A DNA stretch of 64,000 bases, from positions 682,001-746,000 of the forward strand of contig CAVXWW010000008.1 in NCBI GenBank assembly GCA_963765545.1, given 5' to 3'. The position numbers and the translations under genes were made by a program. Below, piece by piece: positions 1-8,562 of this stretch (positions within the stretch are counted from its first letter, which is position 1; each line of letters opens with the position of its first letter). The stretch is from JARRPM01 sp963765545 (lineage in GTDB: Bacteria > Pseudomonadota > Gammaproteobacteria > Pseudomonadales > Halieaceae). The notes under the pieces were generated by a model that had not been told where the DNA came from, searched no databases, and saw only the letters and a list, made by a program, of their open reading frames with translations.

Positions 1-243
1 AGGCGCTCATACTCAATCTACCTGTGCCATATTCCCGTGATGTATACGATGCGCGAGACCACTTATCGCCTGGGCTGGAATATGGATAACCAGGTATTAC
101 TCAGTATTGTCGTTTGCGCCGGGCTCATCGCGCTGGTGGGTAATGCCAGTTCCCAACTGGTTGAATGGCCTCTGCGGCGGCGTGGCCTGGCTTTCAGCCA
201 GTCATGGCTGAACAAAAAGATCAAAGAATCGAAGGAAAGATGA
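1..243 (+). CDS. Acyltransferase 3 (OafA-like) membrane protein, C-terminal end only
   Basis: The gene enters from the left edge; about 80 C-terminal residues are visible in frame 1. The stretch SYSIYLCHIPV matches the SYxxYLxHxP signature near the end of acyltransferase family 3 integral membrane proteins, which move acetyl or other acyl groups onto envelope sugars. One hydrophobic segment follows (LLSIVVCAGLIALVG), then the E-x-P-L-R-R end often seen in this family, and a basic cytoplasmic tail. Substrate cannot be told from this fragment. The stop at 241-243 lies about 55 bases before the convergent AraC gene. Confidence 0.7.
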   Translation, partial: RRSYSIYLCHIPVMYTMRETTYRLGWNMDNQVLLSIVVCAGLIALVGNASSQLVEWPLRRRGLAFSQSWLNKKIKESKER

Positions 244-297
244 ACTTGACGGTAAAGCGTATCGTCTGCTCGGAATAATCGCCCCTGAATCGGTGAG

Positions 298-1326
298 TCA
301 ATGTGAGGCAGCGTGACTGGGTGCCCCCGTCTCAAACTGTTTGCGCCAGTCCCTGGGTGACACGCCGTAATGCTGGCGAAAGGCCGTAGAGAACGTGCTC
401 AGGTCGGAGTAGCACAGCATATCTGCCAGGGCGGTGAGCGAGCCACTTGACTCTTGCAGATAGCGCCTTGCGATATCAAATCGGACATCCTCAAGCAGGT
501 CCTTGTAGCTGGTGTCGTAACTTTTCAGCTGCCGCTGAAGGGTGCGTTTTCCCACGGCGAGGTGGCTGGCGACCCGTTCTATTGAGCAGTCACCGGTAGT
601 CAGTGCCTGATTGATCAGGTGCCTCACCTGGCCGCAGTAATCGTTGGGGTATTGCCTGCGCAGGCCGGTGAGGTGGTCTTCCAGAAGCCTGTGCAATTGC
701 GGATTGGCGTTGTTCAGCGGGCGATCCAGAATATCCGCCTTGAATATCATTTGCAGTGAGTCGGCGTTGAATATCAGCGGGCAGGTAAACGCCTTGCGAT
801 AGGGTTGCTGGTCGGCCGGAGGCGCGTGTGGAAAGTAGACGGCGTCCGGTGACCAGCTGGCGTTCCATAGCAGTCGCATCAGGTTCAGTCCTATGCCGGC
901 TGCCAGGTCTTCTTGCTGTCGCAGGGGTGCCTTGCCCTGCAGCCTGCAGTGGAAACGCCACTGGGCTATACCCTTGTCAATCACCAGTTCCACGTCCGCG
1001 CCCTGGTTGTAGTGGATGAAGTGTACGGTCAGCGCGCGCAGGGCGCTGCGGACATCCGGTGCCTGCTGGATCACAAAGCCTACCGGTCCCAAGGTTTCGA
1101 TACCCTGGTGGCTTGCCAGCAGCAGGCCAAAATGCGGGCAGTTTGTCGCGGTTGCAGCATCCTCCAGTAACAGCAAAAAGCGGTGATAGGAAAACCAGGA
1201 TTGGGGGCCGAGAGCGCTTTCATCGACACCTGCGTGCCGGAATAACTCAGTCGCGTCGGCGCCCAGACTGCTAATCAGGGCTCTGATGCCTTCAAGTGAA
1301 GAGGCGCGTACCAGGTAATTCATCAT
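298..1326 (-). CDS. AraC-family transcriptional regulator (arabinose-binding-like N domain)
   Basis: 342 residues. Residues about 20-200 match the long N-terminal ligand-sensing domain found in the OruR/ArgR-like AraC subfamily, and the last ~100 residues form the double helix-turn-helix DNA-binding domain (first helix around RVASHLAVGKRTLQRQL, second around FSTAFRQHYGVSPRDWRK, the usual AraC signature). Such proteins control a neighbouring catabolic or lipid-related gene, but no clear target lies next to it: the next gene upstream is a secreted unknown on the same strand. Start taken as the first of two adjacent ATGs. A near-perfect inverted repeat sits about 60 bases upstream of the start (1387-1405) and could be an operator or a terminator for the gene before it. 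Confidence 0.85.
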   Translation of the reverse strand: MMNYLVRASSLEGIRALISSLGADATELFRHAGVDESALGPQSWFSYHRFLLLLEDAATATNCPHFGLLLASHQGIETLGPVGFVIQQAPDVRSALRALTVHFIHYNQGADVELVIDKGIAQWRFHCRLQGKAPLRQQEDLAAGIGLNLMRLLWNASWSPDAVYFPHAPPADQQPYRKAFTCPLIFNADSLQMIFKADILDRPLNNANPQLHRLLEDHLTGLRRQYPNDYCGQVRHLINQALTTGDCSIERVASHLAVGKRTLQRQLKSYDTSYKDLLEDVRFDIARRYLQESSGSLTALADMLCYSDLSTFSTAFRQHYGVSPRDWRKQFETGAPSHAASH

Positions 1327-1436
1327 GGACGATGTCGCGACGTATTATTGTGTATGCATTTTTTCGCCTGGCCGCCACCCTGTCAAGGGTGCCAGTCTTG
1401 GCACCCCTTCCAGGCCGTTCATGTCAGTGCTGGCGG

Positions 1437-2033
1437 CTAGTTTTTCGCGGGCTGCTTTTCGAGTGTGAGTGCAAAAGCTTCGGTGAAGTGGATGATAATC
1501 GTGTCGCCCAGTGCTACGCCTTCCATTTTTGCCGGGTCCACATCATCGATAATATGAAAATCCCCGTCCGGGTCCTTCAGCATGATTGTGCCGGTTATGC
1601 GATTCATGCCTTCGATAGTACATACCGCGCGGAGTGTGCGACCAACCGCAGCGCCAGGCTCCATGTCAGGTGTTGCAACGGCGTCCGCGGCGAGTTCGAC
1701 AATGGGTTCTGCCAGTTCTTCCTCGGTCGGCGCACGCAGTTCGCCGCTGATGGATGATGCATAGGTTGCAGTAACCAAGTCGCCCTCGGCGAACTCGTCA
1801 AAGCGGGTTATCGCGGGGCCGGCGGTAAGGGTGATGTAATTGCCAAGCGGAGTCTCAAGGGTGATTTCGCGCGTTTTGGCATCGATCTTCGTTACCAGGG
1901 CGCTGATTTGTTTTGTCATTGTCCTTTCGTTGTCGCTGCTTGCCTGTGCTTCGGCTTGCGCGGCAGCGGGCATTGTGCCCGCCAGCAAACCGCAGAGTAG
2001 GGCCAGAGCTGGTATGAGTTGGCGTTTGATCAT
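1437..2033 (-). CDS. Secreted protein of unknown function
   Basis: 198 residues with an N-terminal signal peptide (MIKRQLIPALALLCGLLAGT, then an AAAQA-type cleavage region near residue 26). The mature part is acidic, looks beta-rich, and carries two similar halves: residues about 40-95 (ISALVTKIDAKTREITLETP) and about 130-195 (MNRITGTIMLKDPDGDFHII), each resembling a small beta-barrel strand pattern. No enzyme motif is visible. ATG is preceded by GGAG at a good distance. I do not recognise the family; periplasmic location is inferred from the signal peptide only. Confidence 0.7.
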   Translation of the reverse strand: MIKRQLIPALALLCGLLAGTMPAAAQAEAQASSDNERTMTKQISALVTKIDAKTREITLETPLGNYITLTAGPAITRFDEFAEGDLVTATYASSISGELRAPTEEELAEPIVELAADAVATPDMEPGAAVGRTLRAVCTIEGMNRITGTIMLKDPDGDFHIIDDVDPAKMEGVALGDTIIIHFTEAFALTLEKQPAKN

Positions 2034-2260
2034 GGTTTGAGGCTCCTGAATGAGCTGAAAATTTCAGTAAGTATTCTAGGCGAGTAAATCACCGGTCGCC
2101 AACATATTTGCCGGTTGGGAATTTGCAGGCTCCCGTAAGCGCATATGTCGGGACTTGCACAGCGCTCCGCGGTTGGCTAGTTTGTAGGGGGTTGCATCCC
2201 ACGATGGATTCCGAGCTCGGGATTCCTGCAGTCAAATTTCAACACGGCGCCTGATACCCA

Positions 2261-3679
2261 ATGCACCAGGAACCACTTTGTACGCAAAAGGACCATCCAG
2301 AACTGGCTGAACTCAGTCGGGTGGTTGGTGCGGGCAGATACTTCAGGCGGCTGTCGATAGAGACCCTCACCAATATCCTCAGACAGGGTTCCCTGGTCAC
2401 TCTGGGCAAGGACCAGCACCTTATCCGGGAAGGCGATGAGAACCCGCCTGAAATGTATATTCTGGTGGAGGGCTCGCTTGCAGTCGTCGCCAACGACAAG
2501 TTTATCCTGCGCCTGGACGCCGCCGGGGATGTTGTCGGGGAGATGGCGGTTATCCAGTCCGCGCCCCGGTCAGCGGACGTCATTACGGAAACTGACTGCC
2601 GGTTGATAGTGTTCCCGGCGGAACTGTTCTGGATAGACGGGGACTCTCCGCACGCATCCATCCTCTATGTATTGTTCTCACACATGATGGCGGCAAAACT
2701 GCGTATCACGACTGCCCAGTCCTTGATACGCAAAAACCAGCGTGTCGCTGCACAGGATGATATTACTATCGGGATCATCCATGCGGGGTCGGTGCAGAAT
2801 GCAATAGTGATGCAGTCGGTTCTCGACAGCTGGCCCGAGGCGCGGGTGATAGAGTTTGTCGATCCGCCGGAATTCCTTGATTACCCGGACACGCATCGAT
2901 TCGATCTGATTATCGCGGACATGGACTTCTATCTGGATTTCCAGCGGGACTGGAACCCGATTTCCAGCCTGGTCAAGACCATGCATTTGCGCGGTGCCAG
3001 CGTGATCATTCTTGGCTCTGCCTGTCATGAAGCCGCTAATCGTGAGTTTCTGGTTCGCAGGGGCGCTGATGAGGTTATCGCGAAACCTTGCACCGCTTTC
3101 GATCTGAGCCATACCATCGCCAGGGTGAGGGTCTGGTACTACAAGAATCTGGAACTCGACAAGGCGGAGAGCGCCGCTGAAACAGATCGCTTGACCGGCC
3201 TGGCGAACAGGCGTCGATTGGAACAGTTTCTGGACGCGCTGGTCACGGTGTACCCGGATAACAGGCAACCGTTTTCCCTTGTGATTATTGATGTGGACAA
3301 TTTCAAACACTTCAACGATACGCATGGCCACCAGTCGGGCGACCTGGTGCTTGAAGGCGTCGCTGGGCTGCTGGCAAAAAATGTGCGCCGAGGTGACCTG
3401 GCCGCACGATTTGGCGGCGAGGAGTTTGTCATTGTGTTGCCTAATTGTGAAAAGCCCCGGGCCAGGGAGTTGGCCGAGGGGCTCAGGGTGGTGGTGGAAG
3501 CGGCGTCATTTCCGCACCAGGACCAGCAGCCGAGTGGCAATTTGACGGTTACCCTCGGGGTTGCCACGTTCCCCGCCGACGCTACCGACCTTGAGACCCT
3601 GTTGAAGCAGGCGGACGACTGCCTGTACATGGGCAAACGCGCTGGCAAGAACAGGGTTGTTAGCGTCGGCGACGAGTGA
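2261..3679 (+). CDS. Diguanylate cyclase with cyclic-nucleotide-binding and degenerate receiver domains
   Basis: 472 residues in three parts. Residues ~30-140 are a CRP-like cyclic nucleotide-binding fold with the phosphate-binding cassette GEMAVIQSAPRSADV. Residues ~165-290 look like a response-regulator receiver: an Asp in LIIADMDF and a Lys in GADEVIAKPC are present, but the acidic pair after the first strand is absent (it reads TIGIIHAG), so normal phosphorylation is doubtful. Residues ~300-470 are a GGDEF domain with an intact GGEEF active site (385-389) and an RxxD inhibitory site (RRGD) five residues before it. It should make cyclic di-GMP with product feedback, gated by the front domains. 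No signal peptide; cytoplasmic. Confidence 0.9.
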   Translation: MHQEPLCTQKDHPELAELSRVVGAGRYFRRLSIETLTNILRQGSLVTLGKDQHLIREGDENPPEMYILVEGSLAVVANDKFILRLDAAGDVVGEMAVIQSAPRSADVITETDCRLIVFPAELFWIDGDSPHASILYVLFSHMMAAKLRITTAQSLIRKNQRVAAQDDITIGIIHAGSVQNAIVMQSVLDSWPEARVIEFVDPPEFLDYPDTHRFDLIIADMDFYLDFQRDWNPISSLVKTMHLRGASVIILGSACHEAANREFLVRRGADEVIAKPCTAFDLSHTIARVRVWYYKNLELDKAESAAETDRLTGLANRRRLEQFLDALVTVYPDNRQPFSLVIIDVDNFKHFNDTHGHQSGDLVLEGVAGLLAKNVRRGDLAARFGGEEFVIVLPNCEKPRARELAEGLRVVVEAASFPHQDQQPSGNLTVTLGVATFPADATDLETLLKQADDCLYMGKRAGKNRVVSVGDE

Positions 3680-3708
3680 TGTTTTGTCGGCTTTGCTGCA
3701 GTTGCCTG

Positions 3709-6700
3709 CTAGGAAAGCTTTGCCCGGGACAAAAGTTTTCTTTCGATAGAGAGTAAAAACAAAGAAGCCTGTCGTTCCTCCTGCTCTGCCATCAACTCCT
3801 GCGCCGTGTTGAGCTCGCTGCGCACTAGATCAACCTGGCCCAGCTGAAGGTGCGCATCTGCCAGTACGCCGTGTAACAGTGGGCGCCAGGCACCAAAACC
3901 GGTGGCTTCCCATTGCGAGATGCCCTCCAGAATAAGTTCCAGGCTGCCCTCGGCTTCACCCAGCTTCAATTGTGCAGCCCCTATGCATACCTTGGCCATC
4001 GCCACAAATTCCTCGAAGCCGTGGGCGTTGGCGAGGTTTATACATTCAGTTGCGATCTCGATGCATTCCTCAAATTCTTCCGAGAACATTGCGACCATAA
4101 AATTTGCCAGTAGACCAAAACCGATTGCGTGAGGGTTTTTCAGTTGCCTGGCCAGCGCCAGTGATGCCCTGGCCGCCTCGCCGGATTCCTCCTGCCGACC
4201 GATAAATAACAGCGCCAGTGCTTCATAGAAACGACCAAAAACGCCGAAGTCGAGCATGTACGAGAAAAATAAAGGTGAATCTCGCTCCGGGTTATAGGCG
4301 GCTGATACCTTCTGCAGGCAGCCCAGGGCCCGGTGGCTTTCGCCGCTGTGCCACAGGCTGACACCGAGCAGGGCATGCGCTGCCATGAACTGGCCCGGAT
4401 CACTCGCGATGTCCACTTCCGGCAACAGGGCTTCTGCCTGGCTGACCGCTTCGCGAATACTGCCCCTGGCCCAGTGGTAATAGCACAGGCCGAACTTGAC
4501 CCGGAAACTGTCCTGCAGCCCTTTATGTTTGAGACAAAAGTCGTAAGCCTGCTGATAGGCCTCACCAACCTCGCTGTTTCCGGGGCCGTGCAGCATTATC
4601 AGGGTGGAGCCCAGCATGGCGCGCATTTCAAACTCCATGGCGATGAGCTCTACATCCTCAGGCAATTTTTCGGTCAGAGACAGGCCTTGCGAGAGGTGTA
4701 GCGCTACCTCCTTGTGGGCGAACTGGGCGAGCGCTTTCTGGCTCGCTATAAACCAGTACCGGAACGCCTGTTCGTGCAGGTGGGCCTGCGTGTAATGGCG
4801 GGCGAGCACATCGGGCCTGCCCTGGACCTGTGCCCGAAAACGCTGTGCCAGTGTCCTGGCAATGTGTGCATGCAGACGGCGACGTGTGCTGTGAAGCATC
4901 GAGCTGTAGGCTATGTCCTGTACCAGCGCGTGCCTGAAAATGAAGGACTGGTGCGGTGGAGCGCCTCGGCTGGTGATTAATTGTGCTGCCACCAGTTGGT
5001 CAATCGCCTCGTTGACAGTCTCTGGTGGGCTGTCTACCAGGGCCAGCAGCAGGTCCAGGCGAAACTCGCGGCCAATGGCGGAGGCAATCTGGGCGATCTC
5101 CTTGAGCGGGCCCAGGCGGTCCAGTCTCGCGTGCAGCGAGTCCTGCAAAGTCGTGGGAATGGCCTGCAGCGTTTCGCGGTCGGCGGCATACCCTCGGTCA
5201 GCCAGCTGTGGATTTTCCAGGACAGTTTTTGTCAGCTCCTCGATAAACAGCGGTATCCCGTCGGTTTTCTCCAGAATATTGGCCACGATTTTCTCAGGTA
5301 ATGTCACCTGGGCGCCTATTTGCTCAATGATGGCGCGAGCGACCGATGAATCAAGCCGCCCCAATTCGATTCGGCTTGCGCTGACCTGGTCGACCCAGCG
5401 GGTGTTATGCCCGGGTCGATAGGTACCGACAATAAGCAGTGGCAGTTGCTGTGCGGCATCAATCAACTGAACGAGGAATTCCTGTGTAGTGGCATCCAGC
5501 CAGTGCAGGTCTTCAACTACCAGCAGTACTGGCATGAGCTGGCAACGCCTCGTAACCTGTTCCACAAGCAGGTTCAATGTTTGGGATTTAAGCTCAGGGG
5601 GTGATGGTGTCGGCGCTGCAATACGGCCGCTTACGGGTATCGACAGCAAGGCCGCGAGCAGGCCGAGATCATCCGCATCGGGTGGTCCCAGCAGCGCCAG
5701 ACGTTTTTCCAGTTTGTCGATTTTTGTGCTGGGAGAATCCGATGTTTGAATACCCGACTTGCGCTGCCAGTGCGAGATTACCGGGTGCAGTACATTACCC
5801 CTGGCGTGGGGCGCACCGTAAAGCCGCATCAGCTCTCCCGCGGGCGGTGTAACTGATGCGAGGAAGTTTTCTACCAGGCGTGACTTGCCAATACCTTCAT
5901 CGCCTGAGACCAAGGCCACCTGGCGTTCACCCCGGCAGGCATTCTTCCAGCACTCCTGGAGTAGCTCGATTTCGCGGTCGCGTCCCAACAGCAGTCCCAG
6001 GGGCGCGCCATGGGTTGCCTCGAAGCGGCTCTCCATCGCTGATTCCCCGGTTACAGCATAGGCACGCACGGGGCTATCGAATCCCTTCAGGGCATGAAAA
6101 CCCAGGTCGGTATACTCAAACAGGCCCCCCAGGAGTTCGCGCGTACCACGAGAAATTATCACCCTGTCGGGATCCGAGACGCCCTGCAGGCGTGAGGCGA
6201 GGTTCGGTGTCTCCCCCACGACCGTGGCTTCGCGCGAGGGGCCGTCACCGACCACTTCGCCAACAACCACTTCGCCACTGGCTATGCCTATCCTGGTGCG
6301 TATTGTGTACTGCAGCCCCAGGCGAAGTGTGCAAACGCTATCGATGATTTCAAGCCCGGCACGCACGGCGCGTTCAGCATCGTGCTCCGTTGCCCTGGGG
6401 TAGCCAAAGTAGACCAGCAGGCCGTCCCCGGTATAGCGAGCGATATAGCCATCATAGCGACTTATCACCTGCTCACAGGCGCCCTGGTACTGGCGAAAAA
6501 TATCACTGACCTCTTCGGGGTCCAGTCTGACCGCCAAATCAGTTGATCCAACCATATCGCAGAACATAACGGTCAGCTGGCGCCGCTCGGCAGCGCTGGT
6601 GAACCGGGGTTTACCCTGGTTGACTTTCCCCCCGCCAGATGCGTCTGGGGGTAACGGCTTGCCGCAGCCTCCACAAAAGCGGGAATCCGGATTACATACA

Positions 6701-6798
6701 AAGCCGCAGTGACCGCACATCCTGGGCAGGAGTGTATCGCAATGGCTACAGCGCCCGTGCCCACCCTTGTTGAGTGTTTGGCAGTTGGGGCATTTCAT
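3709..6798 (-). CDS. Zinc-ribbon / class III nucleotidyl cyclase / AAA ATPase / TPR protein
   Basis: 1029 residues. The N terminus has paired Cys motifs (CPNC...CSHC, CGHC...CGGC, residues 3-48) typical of double zinc ribbons. A class III adenylate/guanylate cyclase homology domain follows (~72-250) with both metal aspartates (FCDMVGST, TGDGLLVYFG) and the N/R pair (NLASRLQ). Next comes a STAND-type AAA ATPase with Walker A GDEGIGKS near residue 300 and a Walker B-like VVEDLHWLD, then helical TPR-like repeats to the end. The family is usually annotated as adenylate/guanylate cyclase; whether the product is cAMP or cGMP cannot be read here. It converges on the cNMP-binding diguanylate cyclase gene, 29 bases away. 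Confidence 0.9.
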   Translation of the reverse strand: MKCPNCQTLNKGGHGRCSHCDTLLPRMCGHCGFVCNPDSRFCGGCGKPLPPDASGGGKVNQGKPRFTSAAERRQLTVMFCDMVGSTDLAVRLDPEEVSDIFRQYQGACEQVISRYDGYIARYTGDGLLVYFGYPRATEHDAERAVRAGLEIIDSVCTLRLGLQYTIRTRIGIASGEVVVGEVVGDGPSREATVVGETPNLASRLQGVSDPDRVIISRGTRELLGGLFEYTDLGFHALKGFDSPVRAYAVTGESAMESRFEATHGAPLGLLLGRDREIELLQECWKNACRGERQVALVSGDEGIGKSRLVENFLASVTPPAGELMRLYGAPHARGNVLHPVISHWQRKSGIQTSDSPSTKIDKLEKRLALLGPPDADDLGLLAALLSIPVSGRIAAPTPSPPELKSQTLNLLVEQVTRRCQLMPVLLVVEDLHWLDATTQEFLVQLIDAAQQLPLLIVGTYRPGHNTRWVDQVSASRIELGRLDSSVARAIIEQIGAQVTLPEKIVANILEKTDGIPLFIEELTKTVLENPQLADRGYAADRETLQAIPTTLQDSLHARLDRLGPLKEIAQIASAIGREFRLDLLLALVDSPPETVNEAIDQLVAAQLITSRGAPPHQSFIFRHALVQDIAYSSMLHSTRRRLHAHIARTLAQRFRAQVQGRPDVLARHYTQAHLHEQAFRYWFIASQKALAQFAHKEVALHLSQGLSLTEKLPEDVELIAMEFEMRAMLGSTLIMLHGPGNSEVGEAYQQAYDFCLKHKGLQDSFRVKFGLCYYHWARGSIREAVSQAEALLPEVDIASDPGQFMAAHALLGVSLWHSGESHRALGCLQKVSAAYNPERDSPLFFSYMLDFGVFGRFYEALALLFIGRQEESGEAARASLALARQLKNPHAIGFGLLANFMVAMFSEEFEECIEIATECINLANAHGFEEFVAMAKVCIGAAQLKLGEAEGSLELILEGISQWEATGFGAWRPLLHGVLADAHLQLGQVDLVRSELNTAQELMAEQEERQASLFLLSIERKLLSRAKLS

Positions 6799-7007
6799 AA
6801 GCCAGTGGTTGTGTGGGGGCCTGCTGAAGGAGTCATCCGCTCAACGTCCACCGGTAGTCTGTCGACCCGGCAATGAATCCAGTTTTCCAAGTTAACGTCC
6901 CTGTCTGTCGTCCTTTAACAAGGATAGCCGGGATTTGGTCAAACGCCAGTGCTTCGCTGCCGGCTGGTCCGGTTTTCCGGCTCGGTCCCGGCAAGCAAAA
7001 ACTGTAA

Positions 7008-7433
7008 TCAGATAAGGCCGAAGCCCATTGTCTTGAGTTCGCGCGCCAGGGCCTGTCGCTCATCGACGACCTTGATGTTCCAGCGATCCATATCCGCGTC
7101 ACAGGCCGGGGCTTGCGCGCGGATACTACCGCGGACGGTAGGTTTGAGAAGGGTAAGTTCCAGGTGCTGATCACCCACTCCTTCCTGCCAGTCCGCCAGC
7201 GTCAGATAGGCCATCCTCAGCTTATCCTTACGGGGATGGGTTGTCATACTGGCGATGATCGCGTCCTTGATCAGCTGCTTGCTATGGGGTAGTTCGCCAG
7301 TATCCGCGACGCAACCCAGAGGAGGCGCTGACTTGGCAAGTATTGTTTCGTAATCATGCAGGATGCGCTCGGTCACTTCCGGAGATAGAGCGACGGAGGA
7401 GGAGACCTCGGTTTCATTTACTGGACCATCCAC
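7008..7433 (-). CDS. Small protein of unknown function
   Basis: 141 residues, no signal peptide and no membrane segment, so probably cytoplasmic. The sequence is mixed alpha/beta with a conserved-looking middle (LRMAYLTLADWQEGVGD) and a Trp-containing C-terminal part (DRWNIKVVDERQALARELK). I do not recognise the family. The ribosome-binding site ahead of the chosen ATG is weak, and a later in-frame ATG near residue 63 would give a much shorter protein. It stands alone between the large cyclase gene and a secreted protein, all on the minus strand but with roughly 200-300 base gaps, so it is unlikely to be in an operon. Confidence 0.6.
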   Translation of the reverse strand: MDGPVNETEVSSSVALSPEVTERILHDYETILAKSAPPLGCVADTGELPHSKQLIKDAIIASMTTHPRKDKLRMAYLTLADWQEGVGDQHLELTLLKPTVRGSIRAQAPACDADMDRWNIKVVDERQALARELKTMGFGLI

Positions 7434-7732
7434 GGACTAAGCACCTTGGTTATATACCTGTTTTGAGTGGCGATAGATTACTAGGGAGGTGCAGCAAGAG
7501 GCATGGCCAAAGGCGACGCGATCATGGCCGTGGCCGCCAATTCGGGCTGGGAGCGACAGACATAAAGAAGCCCGGGCTAATATAGCCGGGGCTTCCAGGA
7601 GTGCTGCCTGTGTTCTGGACGCTGCGGGGTAGCGGTTAGTGGCTGTCTGTGGTGGCTATCTGTATTGCTGTAGTGGTGGCGACCAGGTTTCCGCGTCATG
7701 GAGTCCGTGGTGGGCGATGCACTGACGCCTGT
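7434..7732. other. Non-coding gap with one hairpin
   Basis: Just under 300 bases between two minus-strand genes. The only structure I see is the hairpin at 7567-7594 (listed separately). The few short reading frames across it have no ribosome-binding site or recognisable product. Confidence 0.5.
7567..7594 (-). terminator. Probable intrinsic terminator of the 7733-8344 gene
   Basis: Read on the minus strand, AAGCCCCGGC and GCCCGGGCTT pair (six outer pairs, one mismatch, three inner pairs) around a TATATTA loop, followed by a short T-rich run (CTTTATG). It lies about 140 bases after the stop of the minus-strand gene, so readthrough transcript would include a long untranslated tail. Confidence 0.45.
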
Positions 7733-8344
7733 TCAGTCAGCCAAGCCGCTCTTCTGGGCATTCAGTCCCTGTCGCAGAAATTCACCCCACTGGTTGAACA
7801 AGGCATTGACGTTCTGGTCTACCGAGAACTCGGTATGCTCCTGATAGTCGTCACCGACCGGGGTCTCACCCTCATACATTACGAGAAGTTCGCGGGTCAT
7901 TGAATCCCGTATTTCCGCCCGGAACGTCATTTCACCTGAGCCTTTGGTAATGACTTTGTCGTCCGTTTTTGCCCACGGAGTCAGGCTGATAATTTCTATT
8001 TCAACGGCCAGCACATCATCGCCCGCAGAGTCGGCCAGGGCGTAGCCGCCAATTTCTTCCAGCTGCTTCTGCATCGCGGCGTAGTACTGTTGTTGTAGAA
8101 AACTGGCATTTTTCTTACTGATATCCCATGGACGGGGTTTGCCATCACTGCCCTCGGCCCAGGGCGGCGGGATCAGCACTGTTTCGTCGATATCCAACGG
8201 GCGAACCATAAATTTATTGTACTTTGTGAAATCAACATCTGCTTGCACAGCGGTAATATTGATATCTGTTTCGGCTGTGGCGCTGTGAAACGGCAAGGCC
8301 GCAATGGTCATAATGAGCGCCACTGAAAGCAATATTCGATACAT
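7733..8344 (-). CDS. Secreted DUF3313-like protein
   Basis: 203 residues. A clear signal peptide (MYRILLSVALIMTIAALPF, cleavage near SATA-ET) precedes a domain reminiscent of DUF3313-type envelope proteins: a YNKFMVRPLDI strand, then repeated short strands (VLAVEIEIISLTPW, MTFRAEIRDSMTRELL) and a C-terminal helix. No lipobox Cys is present at the cleavage site, so a soluble periplasmic form is more likely than a lipoprotein. GGAG lies at a normal distance before the ATG. It is divergent from the symporter fusion gene, with about 220 bases between the starts. Function unknown; the family match is from memory and only moderate. Confidence 0.7.
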   Translation of the reverse strand: MYRILLSVALIMTIAALPFHSATAETDINITAVQADVDFTKYNKFMVRPLDIDETVLIPPPWAEGSDGKPRPWDISKKNASFLQQQYYAAMQKQLEEIGGYALADSAGDDVLAVEIEIISLTPWAKTDDKVITKGSGEMTFRAEIRDSMTRELLVMYEGETPVGDDYQEHTEFSVDQNVNALFNQWGEFLRQGLNAQKSGLAD

Positions 8345-8505
8345 GATCGGTAATCTCCACGGATATCTGTTAAGGAAGGCAATATAGCTCTTGCCTATGT
8401 CTACTGCAATGCCAGGCGTTGTCTTGCATCGGGGTACCGATTGCCCTGCTGTGTTTATCGCACCAGTCCAGCCTCATCTCACAGGTGCGGGCAAGTGCAC
8501 ATTTG

Positions 8506-8535
8506 CTGACCGGCATCGGGACTGCCCGGTATACT
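8506..8535 (+). promoter_or_regulatory. Candidate sigma-70 promoter of the symporter fusion gene
   Basis: CTGACC (8506-8511), an 18-base spacer, then TATACT (8530-8535). The start codon follows 28 bases after the -10 box, with GGGGAAAGG as ribosome-binding site. Matches are four and five of six. Confidence 0.4.
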
Positions 8536-8562
8536 TGCGCTCTCTCAGGGGAAAGGGTCGTC

